Part shown: positions 1 through 8,242 of the stretch, piece after piece
How positions within the stretch are numbered: the first letter of the stretch is position 1
Layout of the letters: each line of letters starts with the position of its first letter
Assembly: GCF_009811315.1 (NCBI RefSeq)
Contig: NZ_BLID01000001.1
Location: 744,001 to 808,000, forward strand
Source: Vibrio atypicus
Lineage (GTDB): Bacteria > Pseudomonadota > Gammaproteobacteria > Enterobacterales > Vibrionaceae
Direction: 5' to 3'
Length of the DNA: 64,000 nt
Made by a program: the position numbers and the translations under genes
The notes under the pieces: generated by a model
The model's input: the letters and a program-made list of their open reading frames with translations, nothing else
The model's database searches: none
Told to the model about the DNA's origin: nothing

Positions 1-1747
1 GTTCAGGACGCTGAGTCATAGCCGCACCAACCAGTAAGCCGCCGTTTGAGCCACCATTGATCGCCAGTTTGTCTGATGAGGTGTAGCCTTTATCTATCAA
101 GTACTCGGCTGCGGCAATGAAGTCATCAAATACGTTCTGTTTGCGCATTTGTGTACCTGCATTGTGCCACTCCTTACCATACTCACCACCGCCGCGTAAG
201 TTCGCGACAGCAAAGATACCGCCTAGCTCTAGCCAAGCTGCACGACTTGGGCTAAACACAGGGGTTAAGCTGACGTTAAATCCACCGTAACCATAAAGAA
301 TTGTCGGCGCTTTACCATAGAGAGGCGTCCCTTTCTTATAGGTCAAAATCATTGGTACTTTAGTGCCATCTTTGGAGGTGTAGAAGACCTGCTTTGATTC
401 AAATTGTTCTGAATCAAAGGGCGCTGCAGATTCACGGTAGACATCGCTCTCGCCTGATTGAATATCAAGCTTGAAAGTGGTGCCTGGCGTTTTGTAGTTG
501 GTGAATGTGTAGTAGAGCTCTTTGTCTGCTTCTTTACCGCTAAAGCCGTGCGCCGTGCCCAGATCCGGCAGGGCAATATCACGGATGAACTTACCGTCCA
601 TGTCGTACTGTTTCACTTGAGACGTCGCATCCACCATGTATTGCGCGAACAGGCTGCCACCGGCCGTGGCGACATTCAGTACGTTCTCTGTTTCGGCAAT
701 GACATCAACCCAGTTTTCTGGTTGAGGGCGGGTAAAGTTAACCTTTGCGACGCGCATGTTCGGTGCGTTAAGGTTTGTTTCTAGATAGATCGTATCGCCT
801 TGCGAATCGATGATCCAAGTGTCTGAATCTGTATTATCCAGTACGGTGATCAATTGGCTATCTGGCTTGGATAAGTCTTTCACGTAAAGTTTGTTGCCCG
901 ACGTTGACTCCATCGCGCCAATCACGAGGAAACGGCCGTCTTCGGTGGTGTAGCCAGAAACATAACGATGCTTTTCGGCATCAGATCCACCAAATACTAA
1001 AGTATCGTCACTCTGTTTGGTGCCGAGCTTATGGAAATAGAGTTTGTGTTGATCTGTTTTGGCCGACAGCTCACTGCCTTCTGGCTTGTCGTAGCTTGAG
1101 TAGTAGAAACCTTCATTGTTTAACCAACTGATGCCACTGAATTTTACATCTACCAAGGTATCGCCGATGCGCTGTTTGGTTTCTGCATCCATGACAATCA
1201 CTTTACGCCAGTCACTGCCACCTTCTGAAATGCTGTAAGCAAACAGAGATCCATCTTTGGTAAAGCTAATACCGTCTAAAGAGGTGGTACCATCTTCACT
1301 GAAGGTGTTTGGGTCTAAGAATACTTCTGGCTCGCCGTCACCGATTTGGCGATAAAGAACATCTTGGTTTTGTAGGCCATCATTTTTGTAGAAGTATGTG
1401 TATTTGCCTTCTTTAAATGGGCTGCCGACTTTCTCGTAATCCATTAATTGAGTCAGTCGCTGTTCGATTTTTTCTCGATAAGGAATCTGTGACAAGTAAT
1501 CGAATGTGACTTTGTTTTGCTCCGTTACCCATTGCGCTGTTTCTTCGCTGCGATCATCTTCAAGCCAACGGTAAGGGTCTTTGATTTTGGTGCCAAAGTA
1601 GTCGTCCACCACATCCACTTTTTTTGTGTTTGGATAGTCTAATGTCATCTGTTTTACCTGTTGTTGCGTGGTTTCATTTGCAAGTGCAGTTGGAATTCCC
1701 CCACTGAGAGAGACGGAGATTGCCAAAACTAAGGCCTTTACATACAT
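1..1747 (-). CDS. Prolyl oligopeptidase family serine peptidase (S9A), C-terminus cut by window edge
   Basis: The first 582 codons or so of a secreted S9A prolyl oligopeptidase, which cleaves short peptides after proline. The protein starts MYVKALVLAISVSLSGG and has a cleavable signal peptide ending near ALA (residue 23), so it should act in the periplasm or outside. After it come the typical N-terminal segment (DPYRWLEDDRSEETAQWV) and a long beta-propeller region. The alpha/beta-hydrolase domain begins around residue 500 (ILYGYGGFNVSLTP, LRGGGEYGKEWH). The nucleophile motif GGSNGGLLVGA lies near residue 567, just inside the window. The catalytic Asp and His are beyond the left edge and were not seen. 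The ATG at 1747 is preceded by AAGGAAAGG. It is transcribed away from the rhodanese gene with its own 250-base upstream region. Confidence 0.93.
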   Translation of the reverse strand, partial: MYVKALVLAISVSLSGGIPTALANETTQQQVKQMTLDYPNTKKVDVVDDYFGTKIKDPYRWLEDDRSEETAQWVTEQNKVTFDYLSQIPYREKIEQRLTQLMDYEKVGSPFKEGKYTYFYKNDGLQNQDVLYRQIGDGEPEVFLDPNTFSEDGTTSLDGISFTKDGSLFAYSISEGGSDWRKVIVMDAETKQRIGDTLVDVKFSGISWLNNEGFYYSSYDKPEGSELSAKTDQHKLYFHKLGTKQSDDTLVFGGSDAEKHRYVSGYTTEDGRFLVIGAMESTSGNKLYVKDLSKPDSQLITVLDNTDSDTWIIDSQGDTIYLETNLNAPNMRVAKVNFTRPQPENWVDVIAETENVLNVATAGGSLFAQYMVDATSQVKQYDMDGKFIRDIALPDLGTAHGFSGKEADKELYYTFTNYKTPGTTFKLDIQSGESDVYRESAAPFDSEQFESKQVFYTSKDGTKVPMILTYKKGTPLYGKAPTILYGYGGFNVSLTPVFSPSRAAWLELGGIFAVANLRGGGEYGKEWHNAGTQMRKQNVFDDFIAAAEYLIDKGYTSSDKLAINGGSNGGLLVGAAMTQRPE

Positions 1748-1993
1748 AGCCTTTCCTTGTGCTTACGTGAATTTATAAATAAGAATGAGACTCTACTACA
1801 TTTAACCAGTTAGAGCCTAGTTCTCTGGTTGAGAACGCTAGACTCTGTGAAAAATGCCGAAAAAATAACTAATAAGTTGGGTGAATACGTATCGAAATGT
1901 ATCGACAAGAAAAGGCGAAGCAATTCGGCATAAGCATTATGATGATTACGTAACTCGTTGCTTTTAATTCATAAGGTTACTAAACATTTAAGG

Positions 1994-2338
1994 TTATTTA
2001 GCTTGTTGCATCTCTACCAAGCCGCCCGCGTTATGTAGGTTGGTGAAGCCTTTTAATTGCAAGTAATCAAAAGCTTTGCCCGAGCGATTCCCACTGCGGC
2101 AATAGAGAACGATTTGAGTCTCTTTATCTATATTGGCGAAATGTTTATCTAGCTCTGAAAGTGGGTAGTTAATGGCGCTTTCTAAATGGCCATCCGCGAA
2201 CTCTTGAGGGGTTCGAACATCAACGACCATAGCACCTTGTTCTATCCATTCCCAACCAATATCGGCACGTTCTGAAGCAAGCAGGGGGGAGGATAAGAAC
2301 GCGAGAGAGGCAAGCAAAGCAATCAGTGATTTTTTCAT
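1994..2338 (-). CDS. Periplasmic single-domain rhodanese-like protein
   Basis: A 114-residue protein with a signal peptide (MKKSLIALLASLAFLSS) and one rhodanese domain. The active-site loop CRSGNRSG carries the cysteine that would hold a persulfide. Size and architecture resemble PspE-type periplasmic thiosulfate sulfurtransferases, though the physiological substrate cannot be read from sequence. The start at 2338 was chosen over an upstream in-frame start at 2407 because it begins the signal peptide and is preceded by AAGGAAGAG. The longer form would put a charged extension ahead of the signal peptide. It lies downstream of the LysR gene on the same strand with about 65 bases between them, so the two may be co-transcribed. 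Confidence 0.85.
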   Translation of the reverse strand: MKKSLIALLASLAFLSSPLLASERADIGWEWIEQGAMVVDVRTPQEFADGHLESAINYPLSELDKHFANIDKETQIVLYCRSGNRSGKAFDYLQLKGFTNLHNAGGLVEMQQAK

Positions 2339-2403
2339 AACTCTTCCTTGTTTGAACAGAGGCTTAAGCATAGCGTTTTTGATTTTTACTACTGCGATAA
2401 AAC

Positions 2404-3291
2404 TCACATTGGCTCATCGTAATTTAAGTACTCAATACACAAATCGTGAAAGGCTTTAGCCTGCGGTGAAATAGAGCGGTCATTTAAGGTGAAAATGCCG
2501 ATCTCTCGCTCTAGAGGAGGATCAATAAGAGGAATCCAAACTAAGCGAGTTTCATTGGTAGGGAAAGCGAGCTTAGGTAAAGTTGTTACTCCAATCCCGA
2601 GCTCTAGCACTGAAAACAGCGAGGTAATGTTTTCTACAGAATAGAGGGCTTGTTCACTGAGAGCCCGTGCTGGCGTTGGGTCGAGCAGAGTACAAGTTCC
2701 GTTGCGAATAAAAGGTTGTTCTAGCAATGTTTGCCACTCAATCCCATTGGGTTGCTGAGCGATAGGATTGTCTTTTAAACACACGACGCCAATCGGGTCG
2801 GAAAGCAGCGGAGTGAAGTTTAATCCGCCTTCATCTAAGTGTGAGGGGTTACCTAACGCCAAGTCCACTTCACCTGACAAAAGACGCGCTTCTACGCCTG
2901 CTGCGTTGTCATCAATTAAGCTGACTTCGACGTTAGGGTGCTGTTCGCAAAAGGCGCCTAACACACTCGGGATGAGTTTTGCGGCAACCGAGGGCACACT
3001 GGCAATGCGTACTCGTCCTTGCTGTCCGGCTGCAGCGGCTTTTAAGTCGTTGTCTAAGGCATTATAGATATTTAAGAACTGAATGATCTTAGGTAAGCAT
3101 ATCTCGCCAAAAGGGGTAAGTTTGGTTTTGTTACCCGGTTCGAACAGTGCTTGGCCAAGGATTTTTTCTAGCTCTTTGATTGAAGTGGATAGCGCAGCTT
3201 GAGAGCGATTGGCTCGGTGGGAGGCTGCACGAAAACCACCTTCTTCGACTACCATCACAAAATGCTTTAATTGTTGAAGCTTAATACTCAT
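2404..3291 (-). CDS. LysR-family regulator, divergent to the ridA-BCCT operon
   Basis: A 295-residue LysR-type regulator. The N-terminal winged helix-turn-helix (residues 1-60, LKHFVMVVEEGGFRAASHRA then SQAALSTSIKELEKILGQ) is followed by a periplasmic-binding-like effector domain (IASVPSVAAKLIPSVLGAF; GEVDLALGNP). The ATG at 3291 was preferred to an in-frame TTG at 3306 because it gives the normal LysR N-terminus. The gene is divergent from the ridA operon, with 155 bases between them that contain a 19-base palindrome with the T-N11-A spacing of LysR boxes. It therefore most likely senses the substrate or an intermediate of that operon. The inducer is unknown. Confidence 0.9.
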   Translation of the reverse strand: MSIKLQQLKHFVMVVEEGGFRAASHRANRSQAALSTSIKELEKILGQALFEPGNKTKLTPFGEICLPKIIQFLNIYNALDNDLKAAAAGQQGRVRIASVPSVAAKLIPSVLGAFCEQHPNVEVSLIDDNAAGVEARLLSGEVDLALGNPSHLDEGGLNFTPLLSDPIGVVCLKDNPIAQQPNGIEWQTLLEQPFIRNGTCTLLDPTPARALSEQALYSVENITSLFSVLELGIGVTTLPKLAFPTNETRLVWIPLIDPPLEREIGIFTLNDRSISPQAKAFHDLCIEYLNYDEPM

Positions 3292-3336
3292 CTGACCACT
3301 CTCCAAATCCCTTTATTCACCTCATTTTAGTTAGGG

Positions 3337-3355
3337 TGATAAATTTTTCTTATCA
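3337..3355. promoter_or_regulatory. Candidate LysR operator TGATAA-N7-TTATCA
   Basis: A perfect inverted repeat with 6-base arms and a 7-base spacer, containing the T-N11-A pattern typical of LysR binding. It sits between the divergent LysR gene (starts 3291) and the ridA-like gene (starts 3447). It is the most obvious symmetric element in this intergenic region. Confidence 0.55.
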
Positions 3356-3446
3356 AATGAAAAAAATTTACCGTTAGATTTATCGAAAGTCAATGTGCAC
3401 TATTTAACCATCTTGAAACAAAGTTGTTACAAAGGTTGAAAGGCTC

Positions 3447-3845
3447 GTGAATAATCAAACTCAAAAACATCCAGTAAAAACTGCTCTTTTTGCTTCTAAA
3501 GCACCGCTTGAATGGGCAATTGTGAATAACGGTACGCTTTATACGGCTCAAATCCCAATTGATGAAACTGGCGCTGTAGTTGAAGGCGGCATTGAAGCAC
3601 AGACGCGCCAAACCTTTAACAACCTTGTCCATACCTTAGAGTGTGCCGGAGAGTCACTCGACTCTGTCATACAAGTGCTGATTTATGTCACTGATCGTGA
3701 ATACCTCAAAACCGTTAACGAAGTTTACGCGGAATATTTTTCAGCACCGTACCCAAATCGCGCTGCCATGGTGGTTGCTGGCTTAGCTCGGGAAGAGATG
3801 CTGGTGGAGTTTGTGGTATACGCCGCAGCGAATCAACCTCAATAA
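3447..3845 (+). CDS. RidA / YjgF family enamine-imine deaminase
   Basis: A 132-residue RidA-superfamily protein. Family members hydrolyse reactive enamine or imine intermediates to keto compounds plus ammonia. Typical features are the C-terminal run of conserved motifs: TLECAGESLDSVIQVLIYVT, then PYPNRAAMVVAGLAREEMLV with the arginine that binds the substrate carboxylate, and EFVVYA with the conserved acidic residue. The start is a GTG at 3447. It is the first gene of a packed operon with aldehyde dehydrogenase, M19-like protein, BCCT transporter and two unknowns, and a LysR gene is divergent. In this setting it probably processes a pathway intermediate rather than acting as the general housekeeping RidA, although that is inference. 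Confidence 0.88.
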   Translation: MNNQTQKHPVKTALFASKAPLEWAIVNNGTLYTAQIPIDETGAVVEGGIEAQTRQTFNNLVHTLECAGESLDSVIQVLIYVTDREYLKTVNEVYAEYFSAPYPNRAAMVVAGLAREEMLVEFVVYAAANQPQ

Positions 3846-3916
3846 CATTGACGCACACATATTCAGATTAACAAGTGATTGGCTAGGTCGATCACGAAAA
3901 GAACAAGGAACGAGCA

Positions 3917-5377
3917 ATGACTTTTATGAATAATGTTCAAGCTGAAAAATCTCTTTATATCGGTGGCGAATGGCAAGCGGGAATCGATACGATTGCCAAT
4001 GTAAATCCGTCGGATATCACTGAAAATATTGGTGATTTTGCCCAGGCGAGTCAGTCTCAAGTTGAGCAAGCGATTCAAGCGGCAAAAACAGCGCAACCTG
4101 AATGGGAGCATACCCCAATTGAGCGTAAACAAGCCGTGCTGCAAGCGATTGGCGATGAGCTTATTGCGCGCTGTGATGAACTAGGAACCTTGCTGTCTCG
4201 TGAAGAGGGTAAGCCGTTTGCAGAAGGTCGCGGTGAGATCTATCGCGCAGGTCAATTCTTTCAATATTTTGCGGCAGAAGTGCTGCGTCAAATTGGCGAT
4301 AACGCCGCTTCAGTTCGTCCAGGTGTCTCTGTTGAAGTGACTCGTGAAGCAGTGGGCGTTATCGCTATTATTTCCCCTTGGAATTTCCCGACAGCAACGG
4401 CCGCTTGGAAGATTGCTCCTGCGCTTGCATTTGGTAATAGCGTTGTGTGGAAGCCAGCAAACCTGACGCCGGCGAGTGCCGTTGCGTTGACAGAAATTAT
4501 TCACCGCCAAGGCTTACCAGCAGGCACTTTTAACCTTGTATTGGGCAGTGGCTCTCAAGTGGGTAATACCCTAATTAATTCAACCGATGTAAATGGCGTG
4601 AGCTTTACTGGCTCAGTCGATACGGGTCGCAAAGTGGCGGCGGCGACTGCACCAAACTTTGTTCGTTGCCAGCTAGAAATGGGCAGTAAAAACGCGTTGG
4701 TTGTCGCCGATGATGCCGACATTCAAATTGCCGTTGAAGCAACCATAGCCGGTTCTTTCTCTGGCGCAGGTCAAAAATGTACAGCTTCTTCTCGCCTAGT
4801 CGTCATGGACGGGATTCATGATGCCTATGTTGAAGCTCTGATCAAACGCATGAGTGAACTTAAAGTGGGTCATGCATTGGAAGAGGGCATCTTTATGGGG
4901 CCAGTGGTTGATGGCAACCAACTGAACGCGAACTTCGAGTGGATAGAAAAAGCACGTCAAAGTGGTGCTGAGCTTGCCTTCGGGGGTGAGCGTCTGAATC
5001 TAGAACATGATGGTTATTACATGTCACCGACCCTGTTTTTGAATACCGATAACAGCTGGGAAGTGAACCAAGAAGAGGTGTTTGCTCCTATGGCAAGCGT
5101 CATTCGAGTTGCCGATCTCGATGAAGCCATTGCGGTTGCTAACGATACGCGCTTTGGCCTAACAGGCGGCATTGTCACGCAAAGTCTACGCAACAGCGCC
5201 ATCTTCAAACAGCAAGCACAAACGGGTTGTGTCATGGTCAACTTGCCAACGGCGGGGACAGACTACCACGTTCCATTTGGCGGTCGTAAAGAGTCGAGCT
5301 TCGGGCCTCGTGAGCAAGGCCAATATGCGAAAGAGTTTTATACCGTGGTGAAAACTGCTTATCAACGTCCTTACTAA
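3917..5377 (+). CDS. NAD(P)-dependent aldehyde dehydrogenase, alpha-ketoglutaric-semialdehyde dehydrogenase-like
   Basis: A 486-residue aldehyde dehydrogenase. Visible are the cofactor-binding segment SPWNFPTATAAWKIAPALA, the general-base Glu near residue 254 (LEMGSKN) and the nucleophile Cys near residue 288 (GQKCTASSR). The C-terminal block NLPTAGTDYHVPFGGRKESS followed by GPREQGQYAKEFYT closely resembles, from memory, the 2,5-dioxovalerate (alpha-ketoglutaric semialdehyde) dehydrogenase group. That group ends several sugar-acid and hydroxyproline pathways. The exact aldehyde here is not proven. The ATG at 3917 follows AAGGAACGAGCA. The gene lies 71 bases after the RidA-like gene and 69 bases before the M19-like gene, so it is likely part of the same transcript. 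Confidence 0.92.
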   Translation: MTFMNNVQAEKSLYIGGEWQAGIDTIANVNPSDITENIGDFAQASQSQVEQAIQAAKTAQPEWEHTPIERKQAVLQAIGDELIARCDELGTLLSREEGKPFAEGRGEIYRAGQFFQYFAAEVLRQIGDNAASVRPGVSVEVTREAVGVIAIISPWNFPTATAAWKIAPALAFGNSVVWKPANLTPASAVALTEIIHRQGLPAGTFNLVLGSGSQVGNTLINSTDVNGVSFTGSVDTGRKVAAATAPNFVRCQLEMGSKNALVVADDADIQIAVEATIAGSFSGAGQKCTASSRLVVMDGIHDAYVEALIKRMSELKVGHALEEGIFMGPVVDGNQLNANFEWIEKARQSGAELAFGGERLNLEHDGYYMSPTLFLNTDNSWEVNQEEVFAPMASVIRVADLDEAIAVANDTRFGLTGGIVTQSLRNSAIFKQQAQTGCVMVNLPTAGTDYHVPFGGRKESSFGPREQGQYAKEFYTVVKTAYQRPY

Positions 5378-5446
5378 TGGGCGCGGGGTGGCGATGTGTG
5401 TCATCACCCATGCAATAGCAGAGACAGTTTGAATGAAGGAGTGGTT

Positions 5447-6436
5447 ATGTACCAACAACGGATTGTGATTGATGGATTGCAGTACTGCAACTGGGACAGA
5501 GAGTATTTTCAGACCTTAAAAGCCAGCGGCATTACCGCCGTTCACGCGACGATCGTATATCACGAAAATGCTCGAGAAACCTTAACCCGTTTCGCTGAAT
5601 GGAATTTACGTTTTGAGCAAAACGCGGATCTCATTATGCCTATCCATTCTATGGCGGATGTAGAAACCGCCAAAGTTCAAGGCAAAGTGGGTGTCTTTTT
5701 AGGGGCTCAAAACTGCTCTCCAATTGATGATGAAATTGGTTTGATTGAAGTGATGCGCCGCCAAGGTCTGTTGATCATGCAGCTCACTTATAACAATCAG
5801 AGCTTACTCGCGACGGGTTGCTACGAGCAAAATGATACGGGCGTTACTCGCTTTGGTAAGCAAGCCATTCAAGAGATGAATCGTGTGGGCATGATTATCG
5901 ATATGTCTCACAGCGCAGAGCGTTCAACGCTAGAAGCGATCGATCTTTCATCTCGTCCTATTTGTATTAGTCATGCCAACCCAACCTTTGCGCATGATGC
6001 GCTGCGTAACAAGTCAAACAATGTCATCAAAGCTTTGACCGAATGCGGTGGCTTGATTGGCTTTAGCCTCTATCCGTTCCATTTACCAAACGGTAGCCAA
6101 TGTAGCTTAGATGACTTTTGCCAAATGGTTGCGAAAACCGCCGATCTGTTTGGCGTCGATCATTTAGGTATCGGTAGTGACTTGTGTCTGAATCAACCTC
6201 AGCAAGTGTTGGAGTGGATGCGCAACGGTCGCTGGTCTAAGAAAATGGATTACGGTGAAGGATCCGCAAGCAATTCAGGATGGCCTGATGCACTGCCTTG
6301 GTTTAGCGGCAGTTCAGGCATGGAAAACATTTATAACGGCTTAATGCGCCACGGGTTCAGTGAATCTGAGGCAGGAAAAATACTGGGTGAGAACTGGTTT
6401 AACTTCTTAAAAGAAGGACTTGAGCCTATTTCGTAA
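5447..6436 (+). CDS. Peptidase M19 (renal dipeptidase) family protein with altered metal site
   Basis: A 329-residue member of the M19 metallohydrolase family. Conserved pieces are GMIIDMSHS and CISHANP (two metal-binding His) and LGIGSDL (conserved Asp). However, the first metal motif, normally His-x-Asp after an Asp-Gly near the N-terminus, reads IDGLQYCNWD. The residue normally the bridging Glu sits in FLGAQN as Gln. The protein therefore probably does not bind two zinc ions the way true dipeptidases do, and its reaction may differ. I recall similar sequences near dimethylglycine/betaine genes in Pseudomonas, but did not check. The ATG at 5447 follows AAGGAGTGGTT, and an in-frame ATG at 5396 has no good ribosome site. 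It is the third gene of the operon. Confidence 0.85.
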   Translation: MYQQRIVIDGLQYCNWDREYFQTLKASGITAVHATIVYHENARETLTRFAEWNLRFEQNADLIMPIHSMADVETAKVQGKVGVFLGAQNCSPIDDEIGLIEVMRRQGLLIMQLTYNNQSLLATGCYEQNDTGVTRFGKQAIQEMNRVGMIIDMSHSAERSTLEAIDLSSRPICISHANPTFAHDALRNKSNNVIKALTECGGLIGFSLYPFHLPNGSQCSLDDFCQMVAKTADLFGVDHLGIGSDLCLNQPQQVLEWMRNGRWSKKMDYGEGSASNSGWPDALPWFSGSSGMENIYNGLMRHGFSESEAGKILGENWFNFLKEGLEPIS

Positions 6437-6547
6437 ACACCACCTAAACATGGAAGAGTCTGCCAACAAAATAACAATAAGGTAGGCGTTAAAGTTAACT
6501 TTTGCTGCTAGTCAATCGCTGCTGCAAAGAACCTCTGGAGTCAGAGT

Positions 6548-8149
6548 ATGTCTGATCTAACCAATAGCATGAAAGCTTCAACGATGAATGTCTCATCAGA
6601 AAAGCATCAAACACAACAAAACGAAACCTCCCAAGCCGATACACAAGATAAACTCGGCTTAAGTAACCCAGCACTTTGGTACAGCGGCGGATTCATCGCT
6701 CTGTTTGTTGCTATCGCTCTTTATGACGGTGAGCTTCTATCTTCATTAGTGAATGCAGGCTTCGGCTGGTCGGTAGCGGTTTTCGGCCCTTATTGGCAAA
6801 TACTCTTATTACTGACATTCCTTATTGGTCTTGGCCTCGCAGCTGGACGTACAGGTAAAGTGGTACTGGGAGGTATTCCCAAGCCAGAGATGGATGGCTT
6901 TCGCTGGATGGCGATTATCTTCTGTACGCTACTTGCGGGTGGCGGTGTGTTTTGGGCCGCTGCTGAACCGATTGCCCATTATGTTAGTCCGCCCCCCCTA
7001 TATGGCGTGCAAGACAACCCTCAGCAGGGGGCTGTGAATGCTCTTTCGCAATCCTTTATGCACTGGGGCTTTTTAGCTTGGGCAATCGTAGGCAGCTTGA
7101 CATCTATCGTAGTGATGCACCTGCATTATGACAAAGGCCTACCACTCAAACCGCGAATTTTGCTTTATCCAGTGTTGGGTGAGCGTGCACTCAAAGGCCA
7201 TACAGGCGCCTTGATTGATGCTTGCTGTATTGTCGCAGTTGCGGCCGGAACCATTGGTCCTATTGGCTTTTTAGGTCTACAGGTTAGCTACGCGTTAAAT
7301 GCTCTGTTTGATATTCCAGATGGCTTTACCACTCAGCTTATTATCATTCTTTTTGCTATCGCACTTTATACCTTATCAGCATTGAGTGGCTTGAACCGTG
7401 GTATGCAGATGCTAAGCCGCTATAACGTGATTCTTGCGGTGGCTCTGATGGTTTATATCCTGCTATTTGGTCCAACTAACTTTATCTTCAACGGCTACAT
7501 TCAAGGCGTTGGCAGCATGCTAGACAACTTCATCCCTATGGCGACTTATCGTGGTGATGAGGGGTGGCTCAGCTGGTGGACAGTGTTCTTCTGGGGCTGG
7601 TTCTTGGGTTATGGACCAATGATGGCGATCTTTATTGCTCGAATCTCTCGTGGTCGCAGCATTCGCCAAATCATCACAACGATCAGCATTGTGGCACCAC
7701 TGACAACGTGTTTCTGGTTTACGATTGTTGGCGGCTCGGGCCTTGCGTTTGAAATTGCCAACCCGGGCAGTGTGAGTACCGCATTTGAAGGGTTCAATTT
7801 ACCTGGCGCACTGCTGGCGGTGACTCAGCAATTGCCATTCCCATTATTGATCTCGATTTTATTCTTGATTCTGACCACCATTTTCATTGTCACAACCGGT
7901 GACTCCATGACTTACACGATTAGTGTGGTTGTAAGTGGTGAAACGGAGCCTAATGCCATCATTCGTACCTTCTGGGGTGTTGCAATGGGTGTGACGGCAT
8001 TAATCCTTATTTCGCTTGGTTCAGGTGGTATCTCTGCGCTGCAATCTTTCATTGTGATCACCGCAGTGCCTGTATCACTTATTCTTCTGCCTTCTCTTTG
8101 GAATGCGCCGCAAATCGCAATCAAGATGGCAAAAGAGCAGGGGTTATAG
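6548..8149 (+). CDS. BCCT-family betaine/carnitine/choline-type transporter
   Basis: A 533-residue inner-membrane transporter of the BCCT family with about 12 membrane helices after a 45-residue polar N-terminus. The family signature in TM8 is clear (FFWGWFLGYGPMMAIFIARI then SRGRSIRQII), as are TM3 (GGGVFWAAAEP) and TM4 (MHWGFLAWAIVGS). Compared from memory with BetP, two aromatic-box tryptophans in TM4 are kept, but the TM4 Tyr position is Val and one TM8 Trp is Phe. The ligand may therefore not be glycine betaine. There is no long C-terminal osmosensing tail. Its position among catabolic genes argues for nutrient uptake, not osmoprotection. The ATG at 6548 follows GGAGTCAGAGT. Confidence 0.93.
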   Translation: MSDLTNSMKASTMNVSSEKHQTQQNETSQADTQDKLGLSNPALWYSGGFIALFVAIALYDGELLSSLVNAGFGWSVAVFGPYWQILLLLTFLIGLGLAAGRTGKVVLGGIPKPEMDGFRWMAIIFCTLLAGGGVFWAAAEPIAHYVSPPPLYGVQDNPQQGAVNALSQSFMHWGFLAWAIVGSLTSIVVMHLHYDKGLPLKPRILLYPVLGERALKGHTGALIDACCIVAVAAGTIGPIGFLGLQVSYALNALFDIPDGFTTQLIIILFAIALYTLSALSGLNRGMQMLSRYNVILAVALMVYILLFGPTNFIFNGYIQGVGSMLDNFIPMATYRGDEGWLSWWTVFFWGWFLGYGPMMAIFIARISRGRSIRQIITTISIVAPLTTCFWFTIVGGSGLAFEIANPGSVSTAFEGFNLPGALLAVTQQLPFPLLISILFLILTTIFIVTTGDSMTYTISVVVSGETEPNAIIRTFWGVAMGVTALILISLGSGGISALQSFIVITAVPVSLILLPSLWNAPQIAIKMAKEQGL

Positions 8150-8170
8150 CCCTTTTAATCCAATAACTTA

Positions 8171-8206
8171 GAGCTTGCGGGAATTTCCCCTATACCCGCA
8201 AAGCTC
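8171..8206 (+). other. Intra-operonic hairpin between BCCT gene and unknown gene
   Basis: Arms GAGCTTGCGGG and CCCGCAAAGCTC pair with a single bulged base across a 13-base loop. There is no T-run after it, so it looks more like an RNA processing or stabilising element inside the operon than a terminator. Confidence 0.4.
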
Positions 8207-8242
8207 TACCATTCTTACAATAAAAAATAGGTGGTGAGCAAA

